The notes under the pieces are model-generated. The model was not told where the DNA came from. It was given only the letters and a program-made list of their open reading frames with translations, and did no database searches. The position numbers and the translations under genes are program-made. From UBA1447 sp002329225 (GTDB lineage Bacteria > Bacillota > Clostridia > Oscillospirales > Acutalibacteraceae), in the NCBI GenBank assembly GCA_050946835.1, contig JBMNVN010000003.1:186001-250000 (forward strand): a stretch of 64,000 bases of DNA, given 5' to 3'. Position 1 is the first letter of the stretch. Every line of letters starts with the position of its first letter. Shown piece after piece: positions 16,951-26,002 of this stretch.

Positions 16951-18903
16951 TCAGTCTTCCTTGGTAAACTCCCGCAAGTCTTCGATGTCAAATACCTGTA
17001 AAATGCCGGGAAGCATAACGGTGTAGGCGTTGTTGTGATTGTAATACTTTTGTTCAGCCAGACTGCGTAAGCTTTCCAGCGGCGCCCGCTCCGTTACTTT
17101 TTTAATGCGGGAATCCGCAAGTTTTGCCATAAGTGCGTAGAGGTTAAAATGGCCGTGGGTAAGAATGCTTATTTCGCTGCCCTTGCCGGCAATGTCTTCC
17201 GCAACATCAACGGCTTTCAGCACTCCCCTCACCCGCATGGCGGGCAGGCTGTCGCCGTTGACCAAAAGGTCGGCACAGAATTTTGTCAGCCTTGTGTAGT
17301 AAAAATCGGGGTTCCAATAATGATAAAGCCCGTCGCTGACTGTGCCCGTGCCGGTTAAATCTACAACAAAAACGCCGTAACCCTGTTCGCACAACTCCAT
17401 AATACTGCAAAGGTACCTGTGCAGCAGAGTGACACCGCCGTCCCAAAGGGCGATAACGGTTTTGTCGGGATTTTCGGAATACTTTTTAAAATAGATGCCG
17501 AAGTTGTAAATATCCTCCTGCACAAACCAGGTCAGCGGCTGCAAATCCAGATTATAGACGCTTAAATCCATATTTTCTTTTGGATAAATCCGCTTGATAT
17601 ACAGGGGGTAATCGTCGGCTTTTTTAAGAAGAGAAGCTACAAAATCCGAGGCTTTTTGACGGCGTTCAGCGGGACTTTGTTCGGCTTTTTTCTTATCGAT
17701 TTGTTTCAGTTCGTCCAAAACAAAATCGTGCACAATGCGGGAAGAAAGGGAGGTAACTACCTGGCCGGTTTTTGTCGCCTGAAGCAACGGCAGTTCCAAT
17801 ATCTTTTCTTTTTCACGGTAAGGTGCGGGACTCCCCTTTAAGGCGCGGGAGAAAAAGTCGGCGGCGGCGTTTGCCAGATTATGGGTGAAGTTATGACGGG
17901 ATGCGTCCGTAAATTCTTCAAGTTTATCCTCATTACCGCTGATTGCCCAAAGTTTTCTCGCCTTTTCAAGGCTGCGGTGACTGCCCTCCAAGGGGAAAAA
18001 GTCGGAATCCGCCAAAAGGAGCATTACGGGCTTGGGCGCCATACAGGCAAGGATATCCGCATGATCAAAGCCGTCTTTTGCCATATCCGGCCAGATTTGC
18101 TCCAAATCCTGGGGAATTCTGGTATTCATAATTGCCATACGGTCGGTTACAAAGGTGGCGGGAGCGGCCGCCGCGATCTTTTCAGGCGCTGCCATCATAA
18201 GCATGGATGTTTGGGTGCCTCCCCCGCTGGAACCGGTCACGCCGATTTTGTCCGGTATAACGTCGCTGCGGGAGGCAAGGTAGTCTAATGCGGATATACC
18301 GTCATGGACAAAATAGCGGGTAACGGTCGTCCCCGCAAGCAGGCACTGTATTCCCGCATACTCGTGTTCCTTGACACAGGGGGGAATGCAGGGTTTATCT
18401 CTGCCCTCTTCCAGATAACTGAACCGTTCCCCCTGCCCCAAGGGGTCAAGACCCATAACTACAAAGCCCGCTCGGGCTATCAGGCGCTGAACGTTCTGGT
18501 AGTCTTCATCCATACGCCCCTCGGCGCTGTGGCCGCAAACCATAAGCACGGCGGGGAGTTTGCCCTCACTGTTAAGGGGTTTATACACGTTGGCGGTTGC
18601 AAACCAGCCGGGCAGGGTTTCGAGTATGAGGTTTTCGCATTGCAGACCCTCCGTTTCAAAGGTCTTGGTGATGTTCACCTTAACCTCAACCTTTTCGGGC
18701 AGTCCGCAAATAGCCCTGTTGAAAGAGGCTCTGACAGCCGCCTGATATTCTTTAAGGGCGGCCTCATCCTTTACCTGTTCCCGTACTTTATCGCCCCGCT
18801 CAAGGTTTTGCCGGGTCAGGTTGTCGGCAAAAATCTCCAGCTGGTTGGGGTTTACGCCGAGAATGCTTGCACTGCTGAATTTACTGATGTCCGCAATATT
18901 CAT
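16951..18903 (-). CDS. Two-domain alpha/beta hydrolase, acetyl-esterase-like
   Basis: A 650-residue cytoplasmic protein without signal peptide. The first half (about residues 100-340) is an alpha/beta hydrolase of the acetyl-xylan-esterase / prolyl-oligopeptidase type, with LMVCGHSAEG as oxyanion region, GLDPLGQGERF, and nucleophile serine in GSSGGGT near residue 226. The second half repeats hydrolase-like features (ALWDGG, YGVFVVDLTGTGTVS), but at the nucleophile elbow it reads THGHFN, so it is probably catalytically dead. ATG 18903 is chosen because GGGAGG lies 8 bases upstream. It follows the sialidase-like gene and probably deacetylates sugar substrates. Confidence 0.8.
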   Translation of the reverse strand: MNIADISKFSSASILGVNPNQLEIFADNLTRQNLERGDKVREQVKDEAALKEYQAAVRASFNRAICGLPEKVEVKVNITKTFETEGLQCENLILETLPGWFATANVYKPLNSEGKLPAVLMVCGHSAEGRMDEDYQNVQRLIARAGFVVMGLDPLGQGERFSYLEEGRDKPCIPPCVKEHEYAGIQCLLAGTTVTRYFVHDGISALDYLASRSDVIPDKIGVTGSSGGGTQTSMLMMAAPEKIAAAAPATFVTDRMAIMNTRIPQDLEQIWPDMAKDGFDHADILACMAPKPVMLLLADSDFFPLEGSHRSLEKARKLWAISGNEDKLEEFTDASRHNFTHNLANAAADFFSRALKGSPAPYREKEKILELPLLQATKTGQVVTSLSSRIVHDFVLDELKQIDKKKAEQSPAERRQKASDFVASLLKKADDYPLYIKRIYPKENMDLSVYNLDLQPLTWFVQEDIYNFGIYFKKYSENPDKTVIALWDGGVTLLHRYLCSIMELCEQGYGVFVVDLTGTGTVSDGLYHYWNPDFYYTRLTKFCADLLVNGDSLPAMRVRGVLKAVDVAEDIAGKGSEISILTHGHFNLYALMAKLADSRIKKVTERAPLESLRSLAEQKYYNHNNAYTVMLPGILQVFDIEDLREFTKED

Positions 18904-18974
18904 CGCCTGTTCCTCCCGCAATTATCGTTAATATTGATATAAAAATTTTAATTAAATGCCGATAACCCTTCAGC

Positions 18975-21437
18975 TTACAGGCGCTTTATTGTTGCACAGC
19001 GGATGTTGTTCAGGCCTTTTTCATCGTCATAGCTGTAACTGACATATATTGTACCGTCCGCTCCCTTTGTTATTGCGGAATAATGGTACTCACGCCTGCC
19101 CTTGGTGTCAAGTTCCAACGGGGTTAGCGACCAGGTTTTACCCTCATCGGAGGAAACGGCAATTTGAAGCCTTGAACGGTTGTGAGCGCGGGCCCCTTTG
19201 CCTTTGTAAGCATCGGTTATGCTCATAGCCCAAAGGGAATTGTCAAGTTTTACAATATCGAACCCGCCCTCATGTTTAAGGGCCGGTTCTTTGCGCAGAT
19301 TGCCGTAAGTATGACCGCCGTCTGTTGATATATAACTGATAACGTGATTTGCCGGTTCACCGTTGCGGAAGTAAGAGCGCACCGAACCGTTTTGCATATC
19401 CACATCGGCAGCCTGTTCGGGAGCCGTGGAAGCGAAAGGCAGGCCGTAGCCCCATGTTTTGCCGCCGTCATCGGTATAGGCGGTGAGGGAACAATGAATA
19501 CCGTCGGAATAAAGGGGCAGTAAAAGCCGGGTTTTGCCGTTGTAATCAAACTCCAAGGGCTTGTTTTTTGTTTGCCAGCCCAAGGCTCTGGTTATAGGCT
19601 TCCACTTTTTATAGGGGCTGTTGACTCCCGCCGCAATTCTGCAAATTCTTTCGGCCTCCTGCCAGAGGTAAATCTCAAAAAACGGCGTCATACCGGCATA
19701 ATGATGCTCAAAACGGGCAAAGTTTACCGCCTCTTTTGTGGAGTTGCGCAGAGCAACCACAAAGCTGTCGGTGATATAGCGGTCTTCGATTTTTACATAT
19801 TCTTCCGGCTTGAGGGGATTTTCTTTAAACTGTTCTTCCGTAATATATCGGCACTCACCGTTTACCGGGCCGTAGATATACTCATTGTTTTCAAAACCGA
19901 TTGCTCTGCCCTGAAGTTCCTCCGGCCTTGAGGGATTTAAAATACCGTAATCCGCCCAATCGGGTGAAAGGGTAAAGCCGTTGGCATACTCGTAACTGCC
20001 TTTGGGCGCTTTGCGGTATTTGGTTTGAGAGGTCTCCCAGCAGTTGGCAAGCACGGGGTACCAGAAAAGCCACAGGTTATCTTCCCGGTCAACATAGACG
20101 GTCGGATTGCAGTCCGCCATACCCGCCACATCTGCTATTACAAAGGGTTCCCGCCAAACGCCGTCCACGGGTTTTCTTGCGGCTAAAATCCTGCCGTCGT
20201 TGCCCCGGCGCTCCCCGTCGGACTGAAACCATACGCTGATAAGTTCACCGTTGTGGAGGCAAGCTATACCGGAACCGTGGGCATGTTCTTTAATGAGGGG
20301 AAAAATATCTTCCGCTACCGGAACGGCATACCCCTCCAAGCCCTTTATTTTTACCTGTTCATAATCGGTGAAAGAAATCTTATTATCCTTTTTGTTTGAA
20401 AAATCCATAAGCCGTTCGTTCTTAATCAACTCGGCGGCCAATTTAAAAAACTTTATCGGGGTCGGCCGCCTTAAAAAACGAGCCCTGTACTGTCTGTACC
20501 ACTTTTTCTCTTTCCGCGGTTCTTCACCCGTTCCGCTGACAGGAACAAAAAGGGCGGGGTCATAAAGATTTTCCCAAGTCCTGCCTAAATCCTTTGTTTT
20601 GCCCACCGGCAAAAGCCCGGAGGAAGACTTGATTGAAAGGGAAAGTCCTTCCCCCTCCTGTTCCAAAACAAACTCCTCATCACGGCCGAGTGAGCAGAGA
20701 ATATAGTCATGGCTGTCAAAATTTTCGCCGTCAAAAGAAAATACAAGCAGGGCGCAGGAGAAAATATCGGAGTATATGGGAAGCACCGTACAGGTTTTAC
20801 CGTCAAACCGTGTTTCTATCGGCATTCCCCTCAGGCAAAAGCCGAATCGCCGGGCATAGGGGTAATGGTTTTTGTCAATTTTAACCCCGTAGAGTTTGCC
20901 TAAAGCGAGGTCCCTTTTTTCCGCCACAAAACGTTGAAACCGTTCCCGTGAAAAGCCCTCTTTTTCAGCGAGAGTCTCCCCTATTTTCTCATATCTCCGG
21001 CACAGTTCGGGTGCAAACCGATCTTCCTGCTCGTTTACCCCGGCGCTTTGACGTGCATCCGTAAAACTCCCGCCGAGCCGGGGATAAACGGCATCGGTTA
21101 TTCTCCAATTAATTTTATCCTCAAAGTAAGAGCCTTTCGGGGACACGGCATACATGGGCTGGGCTGCGTCCGTTTCCATAGCGCAGTGAACGGCGGTGTA
21201 AAAAAGATAGAGGTTATCTTCTCCGTCTAAAAAAAGGTAAGGGGCGGCGCAGTGAAATTCGGCAACTTCAGCCGCAACTGCTCCCGACCCGGAAGATGTT
21301 ACACTGATTACTCCGTCTTTTACGGCTGCGGTAAACGTCGTGTTCAGTGACGGAATAAAAACTTCGGATGAATCCGGGCCGAAGAGAGGCCGGGGAGCGG
21401 CATTTCCGTTGCCGTAATCAGGAATAGTCTTACTCAT
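18975..21437 (-). CDS. Large sialidase-like (BNR/Asp-box) protein with internal duplication
   Basis: An 820-residue protein without signal peptide. Asp-boxes of the sialidase propeller are visible: YTDDGGKTW, STDGGHTYG and SSDEGKTWS in the second half, and DLGRTWENL in the first. The two halves look duplicated: DNLYLFY and DNLWLFW, SPKGSY and APKGSY, VLPIYSD and LLPLYSD occur in the same order, so two propellers are likely. The FRIP arginine motif of true sialidases was not found, so the activity is uncertain. GGAGG precedes the ATG. It forms a likely operon with the downstream esterase. Confidence 0.78.
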   Translation of the reverse strand: MSKTIPDYGNGNAAPRPLFGPDSSEVFIPSLNTTFTAAVKDGVISVTSSGSGAVAAEVAEFHCAAPYLFLDGEDNLYLFYTAVHCAMETDAAQPMYAVSPKGSYFEDKINWRITDAVYPRLGGSFTDARQSAGVNEQEDRFAPELCRRYEKIGETLAEKEGFSRERFQRFVAEKRDLALGKLYGVKIDKNHYPYARRFGFCLRGMPIETRFDGKTCTVLPIYSDIFSCALLVFSFDGENFDSHDYILCSLGRDEEFVLEQEGEGLSLSIKSSSGLLPVGKTKDLGRTWENLYDPALFVPVSGTGEEPRKEKKWYRQYRARFLRRPTPIKFFKLAAELIKNERLMDFSNKKDNKISFTDYEQVKIKGLEGYAVPVAEDIFPLIKEHAHGSGIACLHNGELISVWFQSDGERRGNDGRILAARKPVDGVWREPFVIADVAGMADCNPTVYVDREDNLWLFWYPVLANCWETSQTKYRKAPKGSYEYANGFTLSPDWADYGILNPSRPEELQGRAIGFENNEYIYGPVNGECRYITEEQFKENPLKPEEYVKIEDRYITDSFVVALRNSTKEAVNFARFEHHYAGMTPFFEIYLWQEAERICRIAAGVNSPYKKWKPITRALGWQTKNKPLEFDYNGKTRLLLPLYSDGIHCSLTAYTDDGGKTWGYGLPFASTAPEQAADVDMQNGSVRSYFRNGEPANHVISYISTDGGHTYGNLRKEPALKHEGGFDIVKLDNSLWAMSITDAYKGKGARAHNRSRLQIAVSSDEGKTWSLTPLELDTKGRREYHYSAITKGADGTIYVSYSYDDEKGLNNIRCATIKRL

Positions 21438-21560
21438 AATAAGCCTCCGCTTTTACACTAATCGAATTTAGTTATATCCAAAACCCTGAATATACATTAT
21501 CAACATTTACTGTTATAATATTAGCATACACGAATAACATTTAGGAGTGTGAAGAACAAA

Positions 21561-21971
21561 ATGAAATCGATATTGAATTACAGAAAGCCCGTCTTTTGGA
21601 TTATTATCGTTGCTCTTGTTGCGGGTATTGCGGTTGGGGGATATTTTATAGTGAACCAAAGAATTCCCGTTGAACAAACCCCAAATGAACAAGTAGGAGA
21701 AAAAATCAAAAATGAGGAATTTGTATTTACCAAAACGTATTATCGGCAGATAGGCGGCTTATGGGCGGCGGACGAATTCACTTATAAGTACCGGTTGGAG
21801 ATAACCGGCAGGATGATTAATTCACCCAAAAACATTACTTATGTGGTGCTGAGCAACACAAAAGACCTTACCTTTGAACAGATTTGGAAAGCAAGCGGGT
21901 ATAGCAGCTCATTAAGCGATTATTTTGAACCGAAAGACGTACTGATTGTGGGTTACAGGATTTTTCTTTAG
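21561..21971 (+). pseudogene. BlaR1/M56-type sensor remnant, only linker helix and C-terminal domain
   Basis: A 136-residue protein opening with KSILNYRKPVFWIIIVALVA, which closely resembles the junction after the metallopeptidase domain in Clostridial BlaR1/MecR1-like M56 proteins. A short extracytoplasmic domain ending in YRIFL follows. The four-helix peptidase region with HExxH, which should precede this point, is missing; the upstream 110 bases are non-coding and carry a TATAAT. It may be a decayed fragment or a stand-alone anchored domain. The ATG at 21561 is 13 bases from TTAGGAG; a GTG at 21549 is too close to it. Confidence 0.6.
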
Positions 21972-21984
21972 CAATTTAATAATT

Positions 21985-22034
21985 AAGGGGCTGTGACGAA
22001 AAGAAAATCTTTTTCATCACAGCCCCCCTTTAAA
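21985..22034 (+). terminator. Terminator-like hairpin after the BlaR1 remnant
   Basis: GGGGCTGTGA (21987-21996) pairs with TCACAGCCCC (22017-22026), with outer A/T bases supporting use on both strands between converging genes. Confidence 0.75.
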
Positions 22035-22043
22035 AGCATACTG

Positions 22044-22994
22044 TTAATCAATTATACCGGCTAATTTAACCAATATATCCGGTTCGGCGTAGTAATACCA
22101 TCCCGCCAGGCCTTTTATTGCGTGAGCAGTATAAGTCACTTCGTAGCTGTCCAGATCACCCTCAATAATATAGTGAAGTTTTACTTCCGCTGCTCCCCTT
22201 GGCACACATTTATGATAATAATCCAATCCCGGATAGAAACCGAGCACCTCTTTTGTTTCTTCCTCATCAAGTTCCCTGCTGCTTAATACTTCAACGGTAA
22301 TCTTTAAGTTTCCTCCAAGATCAGCTTCAATGTTCTCATAATAAGCCGTTTTTTCCTCTTCCAACGCAGCTATTATTTCATCATCGCTCAAATTATATTT
22401 GTCCCGCATATAGAATTCAAGGTCTATGAAAGAATAAGCCACAAGGTCGGTATAGTTATATTCAATATCCGCCCACTCACCGGCCTCAACCACACTTTCG
22501 GCGCTCATGATGGGGCTGTCATTGGCGTAGTCGTCAAAACTCCAATCGGTTTCGCCGTCGGCATCCTCAGAAAACTCGTCCCCGACGGTGGTCGAAATTT
22601 CCATCCACTCATTGTATTCCCCGTTGATTATTCTTGACGCCACAACGCCGCCGATGATAAAAGCGGACAATAAAACAATTACAAGCACCAACAATACTAT
22701 GCCTACGATAAGACCGGTTTTCTTCTTTTTAACCGGCGCCGAGGGCGGTTGTTGGAATTGCTGTTGGGGATACTGCGGTTGGGGTTGTTGCCATTGGTTA
22801 TTATATTGTTTTGGCGCCATCGGAGGAGGCGGTGCTTGCGGCTGAGATGCCGCAGGAGGTGTATACTGTCGGGCGGGAGCCTGATCGGGGCTTTGCGCAG
22901 AGGGCGTTGCATCGCTTTCGGTTAAAGGTGCGCCGCAGGAAGCGCAGAATTTAAATTCCGCTTCATTTTTTTGTCCGCAATTCTTGCAAATCAT
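22044..22994 (-). CDS. Zinc-ribbon, Pro/Gln-rich, single-pass membrane protein
   Basis: A 316-residue protein of unknown function. An N-terminal zinc ribbon has cysteine pairs CKNC (3, 6) and CASC (17, 20). It is followed by about 65 residues of Pro/Gln-rich linker, a basic KKKKTG stop, one transmembrane helix (about 95-117), and an acidic extracellular domain of about 190 residues. The layout is common in Firmicutes zinc-ribbon envelope proteins, where the ribbon is cytoplasmic. GGGAGG precedes the ATG. It stands alone between two terminators. Confidence 0.85.
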   Translation of the reverse strand: MICKNCGQKNEAEFKFCASCGAPLTESDATPSAQSPDQAPARQYTPPAASQPQAPPPPMAPKQYNNQWQQPQPQYPQQQFQQPPSAPVKKKKTGLIVGIVLLVLVIVLLSAFIIGGVVASRIINGEYNEWMEISTTVGDEFSEDADGETDWSFDDYANDSPIMSAESVVEAGEWADIEYNYTDLVAYSFIDLEFYMRDKYNLSDDEIIAALEEEKTAYYENIEADLGGNLKITVEVLSSRELDEEETKEVLGFYPGLDYYHKCVPRGAAEVKLHYIIEGDLDSYEVTYTAHAIKGLAGWYYYAEPDILVKLAGIID

Positions 22995-23037
22995 ATCGTG
23001 TCCTCCCTCTTTTTACTATGAAAAAAGTATAACAAAG

Positions 23038-23075
23038 GCCGATTGCAAATGCAATAGTTGCAATCGGCTGTTTTT
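23038..23075. terminator. Terminator of the aro operon
   Basis: GCCGATTGCAA (23038-23048) pairs with TTGCAATCGGC (23058-23068). On the minus strand it follows aroQ with CTTTGTT; on the plus strand it is followed by TGTTTTTG. Confidence 0.8.
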
Positions 23076-23093
23076 GTGAGTATGTAAACGGCG

Positions 23094-23540
23094 TCAACGG
23101 TCTTTTTTATCCGTTAAATACTCTTTTAAAAACCATATCGCCTCTTTATAGCCTGTAAAGCCTTTACCCTTTACAGTTTTAAGGCAGGCCATACCCGTAT
23201 AAGAAACATGCCGGAACTCCTCCCGACTGCCGATATCGGACAAATGCACCTCCACCGCCGGCAGATTTACGGCTTTCAGAGCATCAAGTATGGCAATGCT
23301 CGTGTGGGTATAGGCGGCGGGGTTGATTATTATAGCATCCGCCTTGCCCAAAGCGGACTGAATGGCGTCCACAATGGCTCCCTCGTGGTTGGACTGAAAA
23401 AACTCCGGTTCAACCTCCGCCTCTTTGCAGACTCCGGCAATAAAATCAAGCAGTTCGCTGTAAGTACCCGTGCCGTAAATCCCTTTTTCCCTGATACCGA
23501 GCATATTGATATTGGGGCCGTTGATTACAAGTATTTTCAT
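23094..23540 (-). CDS. aroQ: 3-dehydroquinate dehydratase, type II
   Basis: Third step of the shikimate pathway (dehydroquinate to dehydroshikimate). A 148-residue dodecameric-type enzyme. Motifs: NGPNINMLG, the catalytic lid tyrosine region (GIYGTGTYSE), QSNHEGAIVDAIQ, INPAAYTHTSIA and EVHLSDIGSREEFRHVS. It overlaps the end of aroE/K by 4 bases (ATGA), so translational coupling is likely. It is the last gene of the aromatic operon. Confidence 0.97.
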   Translation of the reverse strand: MKILVINGPNINMLGIREKGIYGTGTYSELLDFIAGVCKEAEVEPEFFQSNHEGAIVDAIQSALGKADAIIINPAAYTHTSIAILDALKAVNLPAVEVHLSDIGSREEFRHVSYTGMACLKTVKGKGFTGYKEAIWFLKEYLTDKKDR

Positions 23541-24796
23541 TGTTTTGCTCCCTCCCAGCCGGGCAGATATTTTTCAAATTCTTTGAGGATTGCTTTTGCC
23601 GCTTCTTCCGGGCTTGCGTTGCTGTCCGCCGAAAAATCACAGAACTTTTCATACCGCTCCCTGCGTGATTCAAACAGCTTTTTCAGCGCTTCAATGTCGG
23701 GAGAAAGGGGTCTGTCCTTTGTGGAAAGCCGGGACAAGTCCCGTTTCAGGTACACAATCACACCGTTTTGTTTAAGCGGGCCGTAGTTTTCATCCCTCAG
23801 TACGGCGCCGCCGCCGGTGGCAATTATCTGACCCTTTCCCATACCGGTTTTTTCAATAGCGGCGGTTTCAAGGTTGCGAAAATGCTCTTCACCTTTAAGG
23901 CGGAAAAGCTCCGGAATATCGGTTCCGCTTTCTTCCTCTATCAAAAGGTCCGTGTCTATAAAAGTTTTGCCCGTCAGTTCGGCCAGGATTTTGCCCACGG
24001 TGGTTTTTCCGCAGCCGGGCATCCCGATTAAAACAATGTTGGCAAAACGGGAACCCAATTGCGCCGCTATTCTATCCGCATCGTTTTTGGGTGCGAATTC
24101 ATCACCGAAAAACACAAAGGCCGAGCGAACCGCCTGGGCGGCGAGCATTAAAAGGCCGTTTGCAAAGGGTATGCCCCTTTCCCGCGCCTGTAAAAGCAGG
24201 GCGGGATACATGGGGTTATATATGGCGTCAAGCACTCCTTCGCAAAGGGGGAAGCGGCTCAAATCCGCAGGGCTTGCTCCCGTTTCGGGATACATACCCA
24301 CCGGTGTGGCGTTGACTATGACCTGAGTGTTGTCAAATTCATATACGTTTCGGTAATTCACCTTTCCCCGGCGTGAGACGATTGTGACGCTTTTTGCGCC
24401 CTCGTCACTTGCCGCGGCTTCAACGGTCTTACCGGTGCCGCCGCTGCCAAAAACCAGCACATTTTTGCCTTCAAAGCTTATACCCGCCCGCTTTGCCATG
24501 TAAGAAAAGCCGAAATAATCGGTGTTGTCGCCAAAAAGGGTGCCGTCCGCCCTGTGCAAGACGGTGTTGACGCTGCCTAAACGCCGGGCAATCGGAGAAA
24601 GCTCGTCACAGTAGGGTATGACCGTTTTTTTGTAAGGAATGGTAACGTTCAGCCCCTTAAAATCTTTCCGGCGAAAAAATTCCGGCAAGGCCTCGGCTTT
24701 GATGTTACGGATAGAATAATCATAATCCCCTATAAGGGCATGTATTTCTTTAGAGTAGCTGTGGGAAAGTTTTTCCCCTATTAACCCGTATTCCAT
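23537..24796 (-). CDS. aroE-aroK: Bifunctional shikimate dehydrogenase / shikimate kinase fusion
   Basis: A 419-residue fusion that performs two successive steps: NADPH reduction of dehydroshikimate, then phosphorylation of shikimate. Residues 1 to about 255 are AroE: SHSYSKEIH substrate serines, NVTIPYKK catalytic lysine, GDNTDYFGF, Rossmann FGSGGTGKT. Residues 260-419 are AroK: Walker A GMPGCGKTT, DTDLLIEEESG, FRNLE, and the glycine-rich GGGAV. Both active sites look intact. The domain order follows pathway order. Fusions of these two enzymes are uncommon. Gaps to neighbours are 37 bases (pheA) and an overlap of 4 (aroQ). Confidence 0.95.
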   Translation of the reverse strand: MEYGLIGEKLSHSYSKEIHALIGDYDYSIRNIKAEALPEFFRRKDFKGLNVTIPYKKTVIPYCDELSPIARRLGSVNTVLHRADGTLFGDNTDYFGFSYMAKRAGISFEGKNVLVFGSGGTGKTVEAAASDEGAKSVTIVSRRGKVNYRNVYEFDNTQVIVNATPVGMYPETGASPADLSRFPLCEGVLDAIYNPMYPALLLQARERGIPFANGLLMLAAQAVRSAFVFFGDEFAPKNDADRIAAQLGSRFANIVLIGMPGCGKTTVGKILAELTGKTFIDTDLLIEEESGTDIPELFRLKGEEHFRNLETAAIEKTGMGKGQIIATGGGAVLRDENYGPLKQNGVIVYLKRDLSRLSTKDRPLSPDIEALKKLFESRRERYEKFCDFSADSNASPEEAAKAILKEFEKYLPGWEGAKQ

Positions 24797-24833
24797 CTTT
24801 CCCCCTCACAAATCCTGTATTTTAATGCGGAGA

Positions 24834-25973
24834 TCATACCTCTGCGTAATTACCCAAAAAGCCGAATTGCAGGGAGTCCGCGGCTATTTCACAAAGAAGG
24901 CCCACAACCGCTTCGGACTCTACCGAGGCCTCAATATCAAAGTAGAACATAAACTCAAATTCTTTTTCCGGCACGGGGCGGCTTTCAAGTTTTGTAAGGT
25001 TCAAACCCAAAACCGAAAACTTGCTCATCAGTTCATACAGTGAGCCGGGACGGTGGGGAATTGAGAGCATAAGACTGACTTTATTGGCTCCCGGGTAAAT
25101 TTCAAGTTTTTTAGAGATACAGATAAAGCGGGTGAAGTTGTTGGGGTTATCCTGTATTTCGCCGCCCAAGGTTTCAAGACCGTATAGGGAGGCGCAGTCG
25201 CCGGAAGAAATTGCCGCCAGGTCGCTGCGCTCCGACTCCGCCACTGCCCGGGCCGCCGAAGCGGTGTTTTCCGCAACGGTAATCTTTACCCCTTTCAAGG
25301 ACTCCAAAAACTCTCCGCACTGAGCTATCGCCTGCTCGTGGGAGACAATCTCTTTAATGTCCCCGAGACGGGTACCGGGTTTAGCCAAAAGCGAGTGGTC
25401 AATTTTAAGTTTTAAGCTGCGTACAATATGAAAATTATGTTTTTTCATCAGGTCGTACACCTGAGTAACGGAACCGTGGGAGCTGTTTTCAACAGGCAGA
25501 ACCCCGTAACGGCAAAGCCCTTTTTCAACCGCCCGGAATACTCCCTCAAAACTGTTGAAGTACATTATGTCGGCTATTGAAAAAAGTTTGTCCGCCGCTA
25601 TCTGGGAATAGGCTCCCTCCACACCCTGGCAGGCTACTACCGCTTTTGTGGGGAAAAGGGAGGGCGTTTCTTCCACGGCGGCTTTAATGTCTTCAGCGAG
25701 TCGGTTATTTTTAGCAACAATTGTGTTCTGGCGGGAACGGCTCATGCTGAAAAGGGTCTGAAAGAGGGTTTTTACATAGGCTTCCAACTCCCGGGGGGCG
25801 TTTTCCGTAACCCGGAAGAGAATCTCCCTTTCCCTGGTTCTGTCCTGCACAAGCATTCCGTTTTCTTTTTTAAATCGGGATACTTCCTCGGCGGCTTGCA
25901 TACGTTTTACAAACAACCGCGTCATCTCGTCATCGATACCGTCAATAATCTTCCTGAGTTCCTGAATATCCAT
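24834..25973 (-). CDS. pheA: Bifunctional chorismate mutase / prephenate dehydratase (P-protein)
   Basis: Makes phenylpyruvate from chorismate. 379 residues: AroQ-type chorismate mutase helices at 1-90 (LRKIIDGIDDEMTRLFVKRM), prephenate dehydratase at about 105-285 (GVEGAYSQIAADKL, ENSSHGSVTQVYDLM, NNFTRFICIS), and a C-terminal ACT domain with the phenylalanine-binding ESRP motif. The ATG at 25973 is preferred because GGAG lies 7 bases upstream; a frame to 26006 lacks one. Feedback inhibition by Phe is expected from the ACT domain. Confidence 0.95.
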   Translation of the reverse strand: MDIQELRKIIDGIDDEMTRLFVKRMQAAEEVSRFKKENGMLVQDRTREREILFRVTENAPRELEAYVKTLFQTLFSMSRSRQNTIVAKNNRLAEDIKAAVEETPSLFPTKAVVACQGVEGAYSQIAADKLFSIADIMYFNSFEGVFRAVEKGLCRYGVLPVENSSHGSVTQVYDLMKKHNFHIVRSLKLKIDHSLLAKPGTRLGDIKEIVSHEQAIAQCGEFLESLKGVKITVAENTASAARAVAESERSDLAAISSGDCASLYGLETLGGEIQDNPNNFTRFICISKKLEIYPGANKVSLMLSIPHRPGSLYELMSKFSVLGLNLTKLESRPVPEKEFEFMFYFDIEASVESEAVVGLLCEIAADSLQFGFLGNYAEV

Positions 25974-26002
25974 TTTCTCACTCCGTTCCGTATTTTTTAT
26001 TT

